Shown here: in pieces, positions 33,500-45,620 of the stretch
Layout: each line of letters begins with the position of its first letter
How positions within the stretch are numbered: position 1 is the stretch's first letter
Assembly (NCBI GenBank): GCA_037013685.1
Contig: CM072905.1
Span: 2,677,491-2,741,490 of the forward strand
Length of the DNA stretch: 64,000 bases
Direction: 5' to 3'
Origin: Acridotheres tristis
Lineage: Eukaryota; Chordata; Aves; Passeriformes; Sturnidae
Translations under genes and position numbers: made by a program
Notes under the pieces: generated by a model
Told to the model about the DNA's origin: nothing
The model's input: the letters and a program-made list of their open reading frames with translations, nothing else
Database searches by the model: none

Positions 33500-33880
33500 C
33501 AAATGGCCAGATTTTAGTGTGTGTTAGGAAAATTAGTTAATTTGGCTAGAGAAATCAGGGTTCCCCATGGAGTTTGCAGGGTAGAACTTGCTTCAGATGG
33601 TTCGTAAACAAAGGGATGTGTTGCTAGGATTTTGAAGTTCAATGGATTATGCTTTTGCAACCCACTGTTGCAGTTTTACTCTTTCCCTTTCCGCCTGGGA
33701 GATATTTCATTGCCTCTTATTTTTATGTTTTCCTTCTGATTTTTCTTTAATATTATTTTTTTTTTAAATTTTGATTTCTTTCCACAATCCTAACAGCAGG
33801 ATTTGCATTTGCAGACCGTTTCAGGGGACATTAACAAACCCCCAGATGATAAATACATAACAAAAATACCAAGTGAATTT
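33500..33880. other. AT-rich quiet block
   Basis: Repeat-free AT-rich sequence with words like AATTAGTTAATTTGGCTAG near 33530 and GATTATGCTTTTGCAACCC near 33646. A T/A-run lies at 33750-33775. It may be regulatory, but support is weak. Confidence 0.25.
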
Positions 33881-35689
33881 TAGCAGAAGGGATGTTGGGG
33901 GGAGCCTGGCTGAACCAAAAGCATCTCAGCTGGGCTGGGCATGTGCATCCTAGTGCAGGTGAAGGTGAGGATCAGGAAACAGAGCTGTGGGGAGTGTGTG
34001 AAATTCCATAGCATTCCATTCCAGAGCTTCCTCTCTGTCACCATTACCCTTAGGCACGGTTAAGCTGCTCCACCAGGATGTCCTGGCGTGTCTCCCAGTG
34101 CCCTGGTGCTCCTTAGTGACTCCTTGGGTTTGTTCTCTGGCTGATGTTGCCCAACAGACCAGGATTCCTTGATCCTGCCTTGCTTGGATTCTGTCAGGAG
34201 TTGTAGCCATGTGTCTGAGGCACTGAGCCCTTTCACATAATTGGGCAATATTTGCATTAAGCTGAGCTGCTCTTTCCCAAATGAGGACGGGTGGCTGCTC
34301 CTGCCATTCCCAGGAGTGCTGCTGTGGGGTCCAGAGCTCTGGATCGGGACACATGGCACTGAGTCTGGGACAGAGGGCCACAGGAGAACATTTGTTCCTC
34401 GTGTTTTTCCCTGGAAGCAGCTGGTTTTCCCTTCAGGGCAGGCACTGGCTGTGCCTGAGGGCCATTTGGACATGGAGGGCAGGATTCAGTGGCTGCCTGT
34501 TGAATGGGGCTTCTTGTCAAAACTCTGCAGGGCTCTGCACTTGCAGTCTCATGTAGCAGTAGGGGAGTGGATTTAACTCCTCAATCCAAGCCAGTTTGGA
34601 GCTGGGCATGTGAGGATCAGCTCCTGCTGTCCTGGATGCCATGGGGTCCATCCACCTGAGCACAGCCCCCTGGTGCCAACAGAGCAGGAGCAGAGCAGGA
34701 GCAGAGCAGGAACAGAGCAGAAATGATGGCTGAAGCTGCCAGGGGAATGTCCTTCCCCCCCTTTGATGTGTATGTGTGTGTGATTCACTTACCAGCTTTG
34801 TCCAACTGGAATTTCCCCTGAACCCTCTTTCTAATAAAATAGTGATTTTATGACTATTCCCAGAGGTGGTATCTCAGTGGGTCAGAAATGGAGGCTGGTG
34901 TCAGCTGGGATGTTAATTGTCATTTGTGTGTTTGCTCTGCTTCCTGCACACCAGTGCAAGACAATGAGTTACAACTTGTCATGACTGGGTTTCAGAGGGC
35001 TTTTTTAAAGAGTGGTGTTTTTATTCTCATCCACTGTCTCAACCCTTCCCCTGCTGTATGTCTGATTTATCAGAGTCGTTTAAAAGGGGCTTGTCCCCCC
35101 TTTCTCCTCCTCTGCCTCTTGCTGATATTTGTAAGCAAATCACCCCTGTTTTATATGGAGTGAAAGATAAAGAACGAGGTTTTTGTGTGCACTGAGCAAT
35201 GGAGATGATGACTGAAATGACTATTAATGATTGTTCCTGGCATGCCCAGGCATGACTTTAATTTCTTGCTAATTCCAGCTCTGGCAATGCACACTGGTAG
35301 CACAGTCCACAGCCTCACTTCTCCTGGAACCAGCCCAAAAACAGGCAGTGCTGTCCCTGAGCTGTTGCTCTGAAGGGGATCAAGCCCTTGGTTGGTTTCA
35401 GTTTGGATTTCCAAATGCAGTTTGTGATTCCTCAAAGCTTAGTGAAAATGTTCAGTGTGGACATTTGCATGACCAAAAATTGAGATATTTAAACCCAACA
35501 GTCCTGTCTGAGAATGATAGTCATTGAGTAGGGGATTAGTTCATCTATGACAGTGTTAAAAGCATGAAAATGCCATAATTTTGGTTGCAAACCAGCTCTG
35601 TTGAGCAGGACTGTCATGCCCAAGAGAACCACAGGTTTTGCCTGTTTTCAGTAGCCCCTTTGAAATAACATTTTTTATATCCTTAACAA
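33881..35689. other. No gene recognised; small 11-bp repeat
   Basis: Unique sequence. At 34681-34721 an 11-bp unit (AGAGCAGGAGC) is repeated about 3.7 times. No exon, RNA gene or transposon was recognised. Confidence 0.6.
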
Positions 35690-36351
35690 GTGGCTCCTGT
35701 TTCTCCTCTGCCAGAGAGGCACTATCAGAGCACTAATTGGAGAGGGGGAGTGAGGGGAAAGGGCACAAAACCCAGGAGGAAAATGGGGGAGAGCAGATCC
35801 CAGAGGCTAAGCTCAATGCCACCAGGCTCGGATGGAAATATTCCTCTAGCAGACCACAGAAACACGAGTTTTTGTGGGAGTACAAAGAGGAGAGGCACGA
35901 TAAGGCTGGTGAAGTCAGTGCAGTTGGTGCAACGAACCCGGGGCCGTTTCCTGGGATGCCTGACAGAAGTTTCCTTCTGTGGGAAAAATCAACGACTGGA
36001 ATAGGTCTGTCTTTCTTGCCACGGCAAACCTATACTTAAGTGTGATTAAAATGCTTTCGGCAAAGGAAATACCCTGTAGTTTAAGCCAAACATGGGGACA
36101 TCCTCTGTGCCTCTGATTGATGTTATGGTGGTTTGTGTGGTGTACTATATCCTGAACCAGGCCCAAGTCAATTAGGCACCATTTCAAAGTCTTTTCTCAT
36201 GCAGCCCAAGGTTTTGCTCGTGCCAGTGAAATCCGAGACTGGGGGAAACGATAGCAGGAATGAATTCTGCGAGCCTGGCCATGGGGTTAGCAGGCAGCAG
36301 GCACTGCAGGATTCCCTGCTTCAAGGAGCAAGATGCCTTTTTCAAGTTGTG
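35690..36351. promoter_or_regulatory. Candidate conserved non-coding block upstream of U2-like element
   Basis: The block is repeat-free with intact CpGs (near 35930, 36048, 36217-36264) and AT-rich words such as TATACTTAAGTGTGATTAAA near 36030. CCTCTGATTGATGTTATGG and GTCAATTAGGCACC follow. It lies immediately upstream of the U2-derived segment. Regulatory role is inferred. Confidence 0.28.
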
Positions 36352-36430
36352 AGATTTAATGGCCTTTTTGCTGAGATCAAGTGTAGTATTGGTTTAATAT
36401 CTGATACAAGCTCTATCAGGAAAGTATATC
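36352..36430 (+). pseudogene. U2 snRNA-derived pseudogene fragment
   Basis: From 36361 the sequence reads GGCCTTTTTGCTGAGATCAA then GTGTAGTAT, differing from the U2 snRNA 5' region at only two of 29 bases. After a gap it continues GTTTAATATCTGATAC, identical to U2, then CTCTATC and a diverged TATAT. The branch-point-pairing GTAGTA is intact. About 10-11 nt of U2 (the CTGTTCTTATCA segment of the stem II region) are missing. The first nine or so bases of U2 are poorly matched, and the Sm-site and 3' stem-loops are absent. It is a truncated, non-functional copy, probably a retropseudogene or the head of an snRNA-derived SINE. No clear target-site duplication was seen. Confidence 0.85.
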
Positions 36431-37379
36431 CTCCCTTTGCAGGGGGACAAGGCGGTCTAACCATGAAATAATCAGATCCTTACAGTTCTTTTCTACCCCT
36501 AGACCAGGTGGGATTTCTGCCCCAGAGACACCATCTAAAGCACATTTCCACTCAGCCTTTGGCTGTTTGAAGCTTTCAGACAATCACAGTGTGGGAAAGG
36601 ACAGTCCTTACAAATCTTTCGCCCTTTCAGTCCCGAAATATCATTCCTTGTGATGGAAGAGAGTAATAACATGTGAGAGCACCATCACAAGCCAGCCAGC
36701 AAAGGAAATAACAGGGTGACCTTATAAAATCAGGGCCCAAAAAAACCACCCAATTATAGGGTTAAATGCCACTGAAGTAATGATTCTCCTGGTTTATCTC
36801 ACTCATGGTGCACTGCATTTTAAACCCAGCCACTGGGGACATGTGAAATGGTGCTTAAACCATCAGTAGAAGGTTCCTTCGTGCTACAGAGATATTTCCA
36901 TGTATTCCAAAACAGCCCTGGAGTCTGGGCAGGCAAGGAGTGAGCTTAATGCCTCCCTTTGTAGTAGGAGATCTTTGAAACTCTTATTTGATCGTTTCCC
37001 TAGATTAGGATGATTCTGGGCTGCTTTGGAGGAATGTGTTCCCCCTGCCCACCAACCCCCTCTCCCAAAGTGATAAGGCATCTGTAAATGAAAATACTCT
37101 CTGAAACTCTGCACAGAACCTCCTCTGTACATGGCTTTGAAGCAGAGCTGCATGAAGACCTCTGTACCGGCTGAAAATATCTTGCAAACTGATAAAGAAG
37201 TGCAGGTACAGCTAAAATCCACTGTGTAATGAGGATTAGCAAGCCTAAGGAGGTTTGTTTGGATTGAAGATTGAATTGAAATGTGTGAGGCTTGGGTTTG
37301 ACCAGAAATAAACTGAACTTGGATTTCATCAGATGCCTCCCGGCCCCCTCCCGTCCTGCTCCTCCTCGCCCCACTCCAC
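36431..37379. other. No gene recognised
   Basis: Unique repeat-free sequence of moderate AT content. It could be part of an extended regulatory region with the flanking blocks. No exon or RNA gene was recognised. Confidence 0.4.
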
Positions 37380-38510
37380 CTTCAGAGTAAATACTCAGAG
37401 CTCATCATTTTAAAAGGAGCTGTTTAATTTTCCCACCGGCCCAGGTTCTCGTTAAATGTGCTGTGCTTCAGTACAATCCTCCACTTTCCCAAGCAGCCCT
37501 CAGCTCCCTGCATCTCCCTACCTGTGTGCTGGGCTGTATTGATCTCAGATATGTGGGCAATTGCTCTGTGGAATACAGCCTGAAAAGACCCTGTTTGATC
37601 CAATGATGATCCTATAGCAGATATTCTGACTAATTGTATCCATGGAAATCAAGTGCACTTTAACTAATGAAAAAAAAAAAAAAAGATGGTGTGGTCAAAG
37701 CTTATTTGAAGAAATGACATGTTTTAAAACCTGACATGACTTAAAACAGAATCATATAAGTTCCTTTGCTAAAACACTTTCAGGATATATTAGGTATAAC
37801 AATAGTTTTCTACATGAAAATGGCTTTGAAATCTTAAAAGAAAAGTATTTTAAAAGAAAAGAATTTTTGCGGTGCATTAAATTGGACGTGAATATGACAG
37901 ATTTCAAAGACTGTCAAAATAACGAATTTACATCATAAATGCACAGGCTCCCTTTTTAAAGGCCTCTTCAACAACTCAGGAAGGCGTTTAATGGTGAGCA
38001 AGTTCAAAGTGTCATGGACTCCCACTGGTATAAAAAGGAGGCAATACCCACTATACTCTCTGTGTTTCAGATAATGTATCTGTCTCTTTTCAAGTTAATA
38101 AACTGCACTCCTGTCAAATTGCAGATAAATGAAAGCGACCAAGACATTGTTTTCCCCACATATTGCTAAGAAAGATATCTCCCAATATTTCTAAACGACC
38201 AGTATGCTAAAAAGAACTTGAAATGAATCCACCCTGCAGTTATTTTACAGCATCAAAGACAATGAAATTTCCACAGAGGCACTTTCTGAAGTTTTAAATG
38301 CTTTATTTCTGATAGCTGCTCATTAAGAAGCTTCGAAAGCTTTTTATTGTTTCAAAGGCAGTCATCTAAATTTTTAATCATTCACTAGTGCTATATGGTC
38401 ACGATGTTACTCTCTAGCTTTAAAAACCCTTTTTTATTTTCTAAACAGTAATGTCAACATAATGTTTTCCTGAATAATTGTTAGGTATGGCCTTACTCAA
38501 AGAGCAACTG
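37380..38510. promoter_or_regulatory. Strong candidate conserved non-coding element cluster
   Basis: More than 1 kb of AT-rich sequence has no recognisable transposon or minisatellite (only an A run at 37670-37684) and lacks open frames. Many homeodomain/POU/MEF2-like words occur, including TCAAAGCTTATTTGAAG near 37697, CTATTTTC-type words, TTCGAAAGCTTTTTATTG near 38330 and TTTTTAATCATTCACTAG near 38372. AGTTAATAAACTGCAC at 38093-38108 is shared with the block at 6640-7160. GTATAAAAAGGAGG near 38029 is TATA-like but has no supporting exon. It is the best candidate for deeply conserved sequence by texture. Confidence 0.38.
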
Positions 38511-38873
38511 TGAGGAGGGGAGAAAGAAAGGGAGGAAGAGGATTTTTTTTCCAGCTCCCTTTGGTGAGGGAGAGAAATGAGACACTTCAGGAAATTAAAA
38601 CCCAAGACCAGCGGTTGACAGAGCTGGCCACCAACTTAAAACTCTGGTCTTCTGGGATGGCTTCAGCTCAGTCCTTTATAGCTGTGGGTGGGTATTTTTA
38701 AAGTTAACAATGATGCTCTGCAGGCTGATTCTCATTTTGTGACACTCGAGTGTCCTTGTGGATAAAAGAGGGTTTAGGAAACTTCCTGTCCCTTCCCCTC
38801 GGAGTTGCCTCCTGCCTCACCCACGGTGATCACCAGGGTCAGGTCACTGGCAAGGGACAGCATGGGAAGAGTC
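38511..38873. other. No feature recognised
   Basis: A purine-rich start (about 38511-38550) is followed by unique sequence up to the minisatellite. Confidence 0.45.
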
Positions 38874-39172
38874 ACATCCATCCCATACCCATCCCACTCT
38901 CCATCCCATTCCCATCCCATTCCTCATCCCATTCCCCATCCCATACCCATCCCATTCCCCATCCCATTCCCCATCCCATTCCCCATCCCACTGCCCTCCC
39001 ATTCCCCATCCCACTGCCCATCCTATTCTCTCTCCCATTGCCCATCCCATTGCCTATCCCATTGCTCACCCCATTGCCCACCCCACTGCCCATCCCACTC
39101 CCTATCCCATACCCATCCCATACCCATCCCTTTGCCCACCCCATTCCCCATCCCATTGCCCATCCCAAGGTT
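38874..39172. repeat. 12-13 bp C-rich minisatellite (CCCATCCCATTCC)
   Basis: Around 24 irregular units of CCCATCCCATTCC, CCCATACCCATCCC, CCCATTGCCCATCC and CCCACTGCCCATCC occur. The left third is dominated by 'attccc', the right part by 'attgcc'. Unit length drifts between 11 and 14 bases. Pro/His/Ser-rich plus-strand and Gly/Trp/Met-rich minus-strand open frames follow from the repeat. Confidence 0.95.
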
Positions 39173-42100
39173 AGCAGTGGGCACCAGCCACCAGAGCATG
39201 CTGAGTCCCTGTGCAGGAGCAGTGCCCTTCCATGCCCAGCAGCTCAGGCCCATCCCAGCCTTGGGCCCATCTGGTTTCACTTTGTTCCTCACTCCAGCAC
39301 CATTAGGGACAGGATTTCTTTCCCTCTGCCTGGCCCGAAGGTTCTCACACACCAGACGTGGGGATGAGGTTGCAGTTTATTTACTCTACAAGCTTGTATT
39401 AAATTTCTGCCTCCAGAAACCACAACCCAGCCTCTCTCCTCTTGAGGGACTCTGAGTTTTCCATTCTCAGGATCTAAGCATTGGACTGTACCCATGTTCC
39501 AGCTCAAGGCTCTTCCCTTTCTTGTGCCTGTATTAAAGTAGGCAAAGCTCACTGATAAGGGAGCAGGGAGGAGATATGGGGAAGATCTAGGCTGCCTCTG
39601 CTCAGCAGGGAAGTGGATCCCTCTGAATGCAGGCACATGGCATTTCCAGCCTCCAGATTTCAGTCAGGGTAAAAGCAAAAGGAAACAAAACACTGAGCAG
39701 CAAGAACAGCCCATCCATGGAGCAGCCATCACCTGCAAGAGACCACAAGAGAGGGTGATGACAACTGGCTCTTGCTAATGTAATGTTTTGCCCTCCTCCA
39801 GTGGTACTTGTGATCTGAGGCTCCCAAAGGAATTACAAATATTAGTACAACAACCTTCCACCAGCTGTAGCCATTCCCCCTTGAGCCAAAGGGTTGGGAG
39901 AGCTCTCCTTGCAATCTTGGTTGGGATGGGCCACTTGCTTTAACCAGCAGCTCCTCAAAGAACCACATTTTCCATGCTGAATGTGTGGCTGTTGAATGGA
40001 TCTCATCTATTTTATGTGTTGTATGCAAACTTATTCCTGACACAAATGTATGTTGACACTTTTATCTGTCCCTCCCCAGCCTGGGTTTGGGTGGGTTTGA
40101 GCACACTGGGCTCAGCTTTCTGGCTTTTCCTTGTGGCCACACCAAGATTTTTTTCCCCTCTCTGCCCTGGACCCAGGGTGTCTGTCAGCTGAGCTCATCA
40201 CTAGCAGACAGCCTGAGCACAGAAATTTGGAAATGCAAATAGTTCCAAAGACACGTTGGGAAAGTGGAGCCAAGAGAGGCTCCAGCCCTCGGAGGCACTG
40301 GGAGAGGGAATGTGCTGGTTACAATTAACTCCTGATATCATGGGAACTGGAAAACAAAACCAAGCCGTTGCTCTGCTCCTTCCAAAGGCCTGGGAAAGGA
40401 CAAGTTGTCAGTGTTCCTGTCGGGAGCAGAGCAGGAGCTGCTGGGCTGCCCCAGCCCGTGGCTGTCAGTGCTCTGTGGCACAGCCCCTGCTCCTGACAGC
40501 TGGGCTTTTCTTTAGTGTCAGTATTTGGGCTGTGTCCTGGGATCTCTGGTGGTTTTCTCTGCCACCAGAGCCCAGATTACTTTTCCTCATCTGTTTTGGG
40601 TTGTGCTCTGACTGGCGTGGTCACTCCTGTAATTCCATCACACCCCTGAGCTGAGCATCCTCCCAGCTGTGGGCTCTTCTGGATGCACCTGGGCAAGCAG
40701 CCACCAACATCCAGTGTTAGTCCTTTCCTTTTCTCCAACAAGCCCTTGGAGCAGCCCAGTCTCCCTTTGGGAAGCTTTAGTGGAGCACTGAGCTCATTCT
40801 TTGCTCTCAGGAGTCAAAGTTTGCTTGATTCTGGAGCTGAAGAAATCAAAGGATAACTGGGAAGAGAAGGGATGTCTTGAGCTGGTATTTGGCAAGGCTC
40901 CCCAAACATCCTGGGAGACATCAGTCCATTGGGCAGGTCCCTGCAGAGATCAAATCCATGGGATGGAACCACAGAACCTCCTGGAAAGCAGAGTTAACGT
41001 GGCAATTCCTGTGAGAAGCACATGTTAGAGAAGCAGACTGTGTTCTGTGTCCAGCATCCACCACTCTGCAGCCGTGTGGTGCAGGTGGGAAGGACCTGAT
41101 CCCAGAACTGCCAGGCTCCAAAATCCTGTGTCACCTCAGAAATCCCTACACTCACTGCACTGGGCAGGTTCTGAGCTTTGTCCCCTCACACTGAGGAGCT
41201 GCTGCTCAGCCAGTGTGAAATGCCACGGCTGCCTTGGGAAGCCTTCATATCCTCCCTCCAAATCTCACTTTTGCAGAACACCCTTTTCCTGTAATGATAA
41301 AATCCTAATTGCATCTACCCAGAATCCTATCTGAAAAATAATTCCCATCCTGTGTCTAGGATGACCAAGGAAAACAAATGAGATGAATATGTAATAAAAT
41401 TTGCAGGACATGTATTTTGCCAGAGACAAAACAGATTCAGATCTGGATGTGCTATGTTTGGAGCTAAGTTTAGAACTCGGGATTTTGGATGGACTTCTAA
41501 CTATTGACATACAGGGTCTCAGGCTTTTCTCACAGACTGCAAACATCCTGCATTCTTGGCTGTTTTTGTGTTGAGATCCATGCTCTGTTACCTTTCCAGG
41601 GAGAATTTAACTCTGGCCCTCAGTGCAGGAAGAGCCAAGGGCTTTGGGAATAATTAGAAGCTTCATATGCTACCAGATAATTTGGCCAATCTTTTGAAGC
41701 AAAAGAGGAAGGGATGGGAGTAAGATACAGCTCTTGCATCTGTGAAATTCTTTCCCATTGGCAACCTCCCTGCAAACTCATAATTAATGAGGATATTCCA
41801 GTTCAAGATCTCAGTTCTATCACAGGCATTGGCTTTCCCAGACTCTGAGGTCCCTGCACTTGGAGGGAGATCCCAGCACAGTGTCCTGGGGCCTGGGCTG
41901 GATTTAGAGCCGTGCTCAGAGTGTGCTGGATGCAGACAAGTGTGGCCAGCAGCAGAGCCAGCAGCAGAGCCTTTCCATTTGTTTGTCCTGGCCTGGTGTG
42001 TGCTCAGTGCTGCAGGGTGAGATCCCCCAGCCCCTGTCCCACTGGGGATCCAGGTGTCCAGGAACTGCGTCCATGTGGCACAGCAGGACACAGGGAGTGC

Positions 42101-42176
42101 CTTGGATGTGTTTGGTGCTCAGGTCCCTGATCCCATCCCTTGCCCACTCTGCTGAGTGACCCTGAGTGAGCTCCAG
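39173..42176. other. No gene recognised
   Basis: Unique GC-moderate sequence over 3 kb. A small direct duplication (CCAGCAGCAGAGCCAGCAGC) lies near 41947. No transposon, exon or RNA gene was recognised. Confidence 0.5.
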
Positions 42177-42486
42177 CCCCTGCTCCCTCCCAGGATGGAA
42201 ATACAGACCCCAGCCTCTCCCAGGACGGAAATACAGATCCCAGCCTCCTCTAGGATGGAAATACAGATCCCAGCCTCCTCCAGGATGGAAATACAGATCC
42301 CAGCCTCCTCTAGGATGGAAATACAGATCCCAGCCTCCTCTAGGATGGAAATGCAGACCCCAGCCTCCTCTAGGATGGAAATACAGATCCCAGCCTCCTC
42401 TAGGATGGAAATACAGATCCCAGCCTCCTCTAGGATGGAAATGCAGACCCCAGCCTTTCCCAGGATGGAAATGCAGATCCCAGCCT
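42177..42486. repeat. 30-bp minisatellite, ten units
   Basis: The unit is CAGCCTCCTCTAGGATGGAA followed by ATACAGATCC. Variants are 'cccagga' for 'tctagga', 'atgcagaccc' for 'atacagatcc' and one 'aggacgga'. The period is exactly 30 bp over ten copies, so every frame gives a ten-residue repeat without stops. Alternating unit types suggest duplication of multi-unit blocks. Confidence 0.97.
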
Positions 42487-45419
42487 GCCTGTGCCATTGG
42501 GTCTGTGAATACCCTGCATGCCACATTTGTGTGTTGTAATGAGCAGCCTGGTCCCTGCTGGTGTAAAGCTGTCCTCGCAGGCTGTGATGGATGAGGCTGT
42601 GCTGTTGGAGTGGCCTTTTCCAGACAGTGTTGCTAAGTCCCTGGCATGTTCCTTGAGGTGATCCTCTGCTGCTCCATTGCTTCAGAGTGAGCCACAATTC
42701 CCCACTGCTTTCACTTCCCAGCTGAGCTGGTTGCTCTCAGGCTGCAGCTGATGTTTTCAATGCTGACGTCTGAAGAAAAGATGATGAACTTTTTCCTTGA
42801 AGTGGGGAGTTTTTTTAAGGCTACATTGCTGCAGATGGTCAGTTAAAGGGAATACCACCTCTATTCATTATTTTAAATTACTTCTCCATGTCTTTGGAGC
42901 TTCTTTCTTCTCTCTGGTTATTCTGGAAGAGTTAAACTTCAGCATTCCATCACTGCTGGCAAAATAGCCCTGTTGTATGGTATTGCTTCTCTTTCCTCCT
43001 GACTAATTTGGGTGATTGACTAACAAAATACTTGAAATATTTGATCTGAAATTTGCTTTTGGGTAACATTCAAGGCTTTAAACCTCCAACTTCATTACTG
43101 GAGAGCTTTCCTGGTAAACTCTGAGCATTCCTGGCAGACACCAGCCCAAAGCCTTGTGTGCTGCCACCCTGTCATGTGGGCAGGTTCAGACAAGGCCTTG
43201 CAGAAGGTTTTCAGTGTGACTGACTCATCTCATCAGTGTAGCTGGGAAGAGTGGGATCTGTCTCTTTTAACTTAGGCAGAACTTTCAAGCAGATGAAATG
43301 AGACATCTTGGCTCCCTCTATGATGAACAGACAGAGACAGTGCCCCAAAGGGAGAGGTCTCAGCCCTTAGATTGACGTTCAGGGGAGGTTTGAGGAGATG
43401 CCCTGTGGTGATGTCCACTCTCCACTGGTGATAGGAGCTGCCTGTGTGACTGCATAGACCAGGCACTAGACTTGCATGTGGCACGACGGATCCCAGCTTT
43501 CAAATCCCATGATTTTAAAGGTATTTATGTGTCTAACTAATCAAGAGCTGCTCTGCAGGATCTGCAGTAGGGTTTTAATTTAGATAAGGCAGACTTTTGG
43601 GAAATCTTGTGTCTCATGTATTCATCTCAACCTTTCAGAAGAATGTGGGCTTGAATGTTCTCTCAGAGTAAGGTCAGATGTGGCTGATGGGCATTGGATA
43701 CATCAGATCTTAATGTGAACCTCAGGAATCAGCAAACTTCTATTTAAAAAGAAGTACTTCATTCAGAGGAATTGAAAATAGAGCCTTTCCCACGGATTTT
43801 GAGTGTTCCTTCCCACCGAGGAATCAACTGCACCATCCCACCGTGCAGTGCCTCGATGGGGAGAAGAAGGCAGTGAGGGCTGAGTCCACTTTCACCTTGG
43901 GATGTGCAGAGCTGGAATAACTCTCCCCTGCACAGACACCAGATATTTCCTCCTCTTCCTAGAACTAGGAAAAGGCACTGTCAGCCTTGACTTCCACCTC
44001 AATCACATCCCTCGACTGCTAAACCTGGTTCCAGAGAGGAGACAGCTTCATGCTAGCTCAAGAAAACTCCAAAACAACAATAAGAAAGAAACCTGAACAA
44101 AATCCCTTGTGTGCTCAGGTCCGGGCATCACTTCTTGAGCTGTAATTCGTGGCTGTCTGATCACTTTGGAGCTGTAGCATTGATTTCCTCACTCCTCTCT
44201 CCCCAAGGCCTGGAGAGGGGCTGCTCCACTGGCTGCACTTCTGGGAATCATCACAACATCCTTTGAGTTTTTGTAGGGAAGGCTACTTTAAGCTGAAGTT
44301 TAAAGTTCCAGGATGCTGGTCCTGACCTGATCTTCTGTGTAGGCTGCCTTGAGTCTAGCTTGGCTCTTTGAAGGTCACCCAAGCCCCTGAGCTATCAGTT
44401 ATCTGTTAAATACACATCTCTGAGGGTCTCACGAAGGCTGATAGGAAATAGTAGACCACATGGCTTAAACAGAAAGGAAATCTCTGAATTCTTTGCCTCG
44501 CTGCTCTCCAAGCAGAGCACTGGATGGTGCAGGGATTGAGGTGGAAGAAAGCAGAGGCAAAGTAGTGATGGAAATGGGGTGAAGAAACATCTTATTTTTC
44601 TGATTTAATACTCAGCCACTGACTGGATGTGTAACTTGTGTGTAAAGCTCCCTCTGGACAACCCATAGGTTTGGGCTTTTTCCTTTTCCTTACTTCTTGG
44701 AAAAGAAAAAAAAAATGCTGGAACACTCTCACTGGAAAACCAGATGTGGCATCTTGGAGATGAATTTTGTCTGGTAAATAAATTCCATGGTGAAACTGAA
44801 CAAAACAAAGCTGCTAACTAACCTTGCCCTGCTGCTGAAGAGTTTTGTAGGGTTTTCAAACATCCTTGTGATGATTCTGTTCTTTTGCTGTTCTCCCAGT
44901 GCCATGTCGAAACATTACATGACTTGAAAGCCCCAAAATCGTCGAAGGGGGGTATGGGAGGAGGAAAATACAAAGCAACTTGTACAGACTGCTGTTGGGG
45001 GCGAAATGAGGATTTTTCTTTCTTTATTTTTTTTTTTTTTTTACCACAAACCCCAGTAACCACATGAAAGCTGTTTAAAAAGTAACAAAACCGTCTTCTT
45101 TGCAGCAGTTCTAGTAGTGCAGGTAGTAAAGGCTGGTATTAATTACCTGATGGAGCTTTTTGCTGCAGGTGGCAGGCAGTCAGGAGCTGCAGTGCTTGGG
45201 TGGCCAGTTGCACTGGTTTCCATAAAGCCACCAGGACACCTTGTCCACCGCAGGAGACGCAGAGCAGGTTTCTGGAAGACATTGCCCTCCCAAAGGAGCC
45301 TGGTCTGGCTTTCTGGAGCCACCTGGATCCAAATGTGTGCCGACATGTGTGTCTGCCTGTAAACCGAAGCTGCTGGAGGAGGAATCAGTGGTGTGACACA
45401 AACAGGAGCCTTCCAGCAG
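42487..45419. other. No gene recognised; poly-T
   Basis: Unique sequence with AT-richer parts at about 42760-43090 and 43490-43780, and a poly-T run at 45027-45042. A 64-codon open frame at 43902-44096 has ordinary composition and no splice support. No transposon or RNA gene was recognised. Confidence 0.45.
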
Positions 45420-45620
45420 CCGGCACCGTGGGTGCTCCAATTAACGGTGCCACGGCGATCGCGGCTGCTCTTGGGCTCATTACAAAAGACAGACAGACAT
45501 CTGCAGGGGTCTTAAAATAATGACTCCTTTTATCTGGTGATTGGCAGAGGTGGGGTGACAAGGATCTGCTGCTTAGCATAATCTGAGAGTTATTCTTCTG
45601 TTTTTTGGATACCAACAGAA
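45420..45620. promoter_or_regulatory. Candidate conserved non-coding element with intact CpGs
   Basis: A compact block retains several CpGs (GGTGCCACGGCGATCGCGGC near 45445) beside AT-rich factor-like words (CTCCAATTAACGG, CTTAAAATAATGACTCC near 45510, CTTAGCATAATCTGAG). This mixture is typical of conserved enhancers. No splice context was seen. Confidence 0.28.

Noticed and set aside
38029..38042. TATA-like word GTATAAAAAGGAGG as a promoter
   Set aside because: No initiator context, CpG enrichment or downstream exon was found. Such words are common in AT-rich DNA.
38874..39172. Possible interstitial telomere repeat
   Set aside because: The unit is CCCATCCCATTCC-like and contains no CCCTAA/TTAGGG runs.
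43902..44096. 64-codon plus-strand frame considered as a small protein
   Set aside because: It has ordinary composition, no start context, no splice sites and no recognisable similarity.
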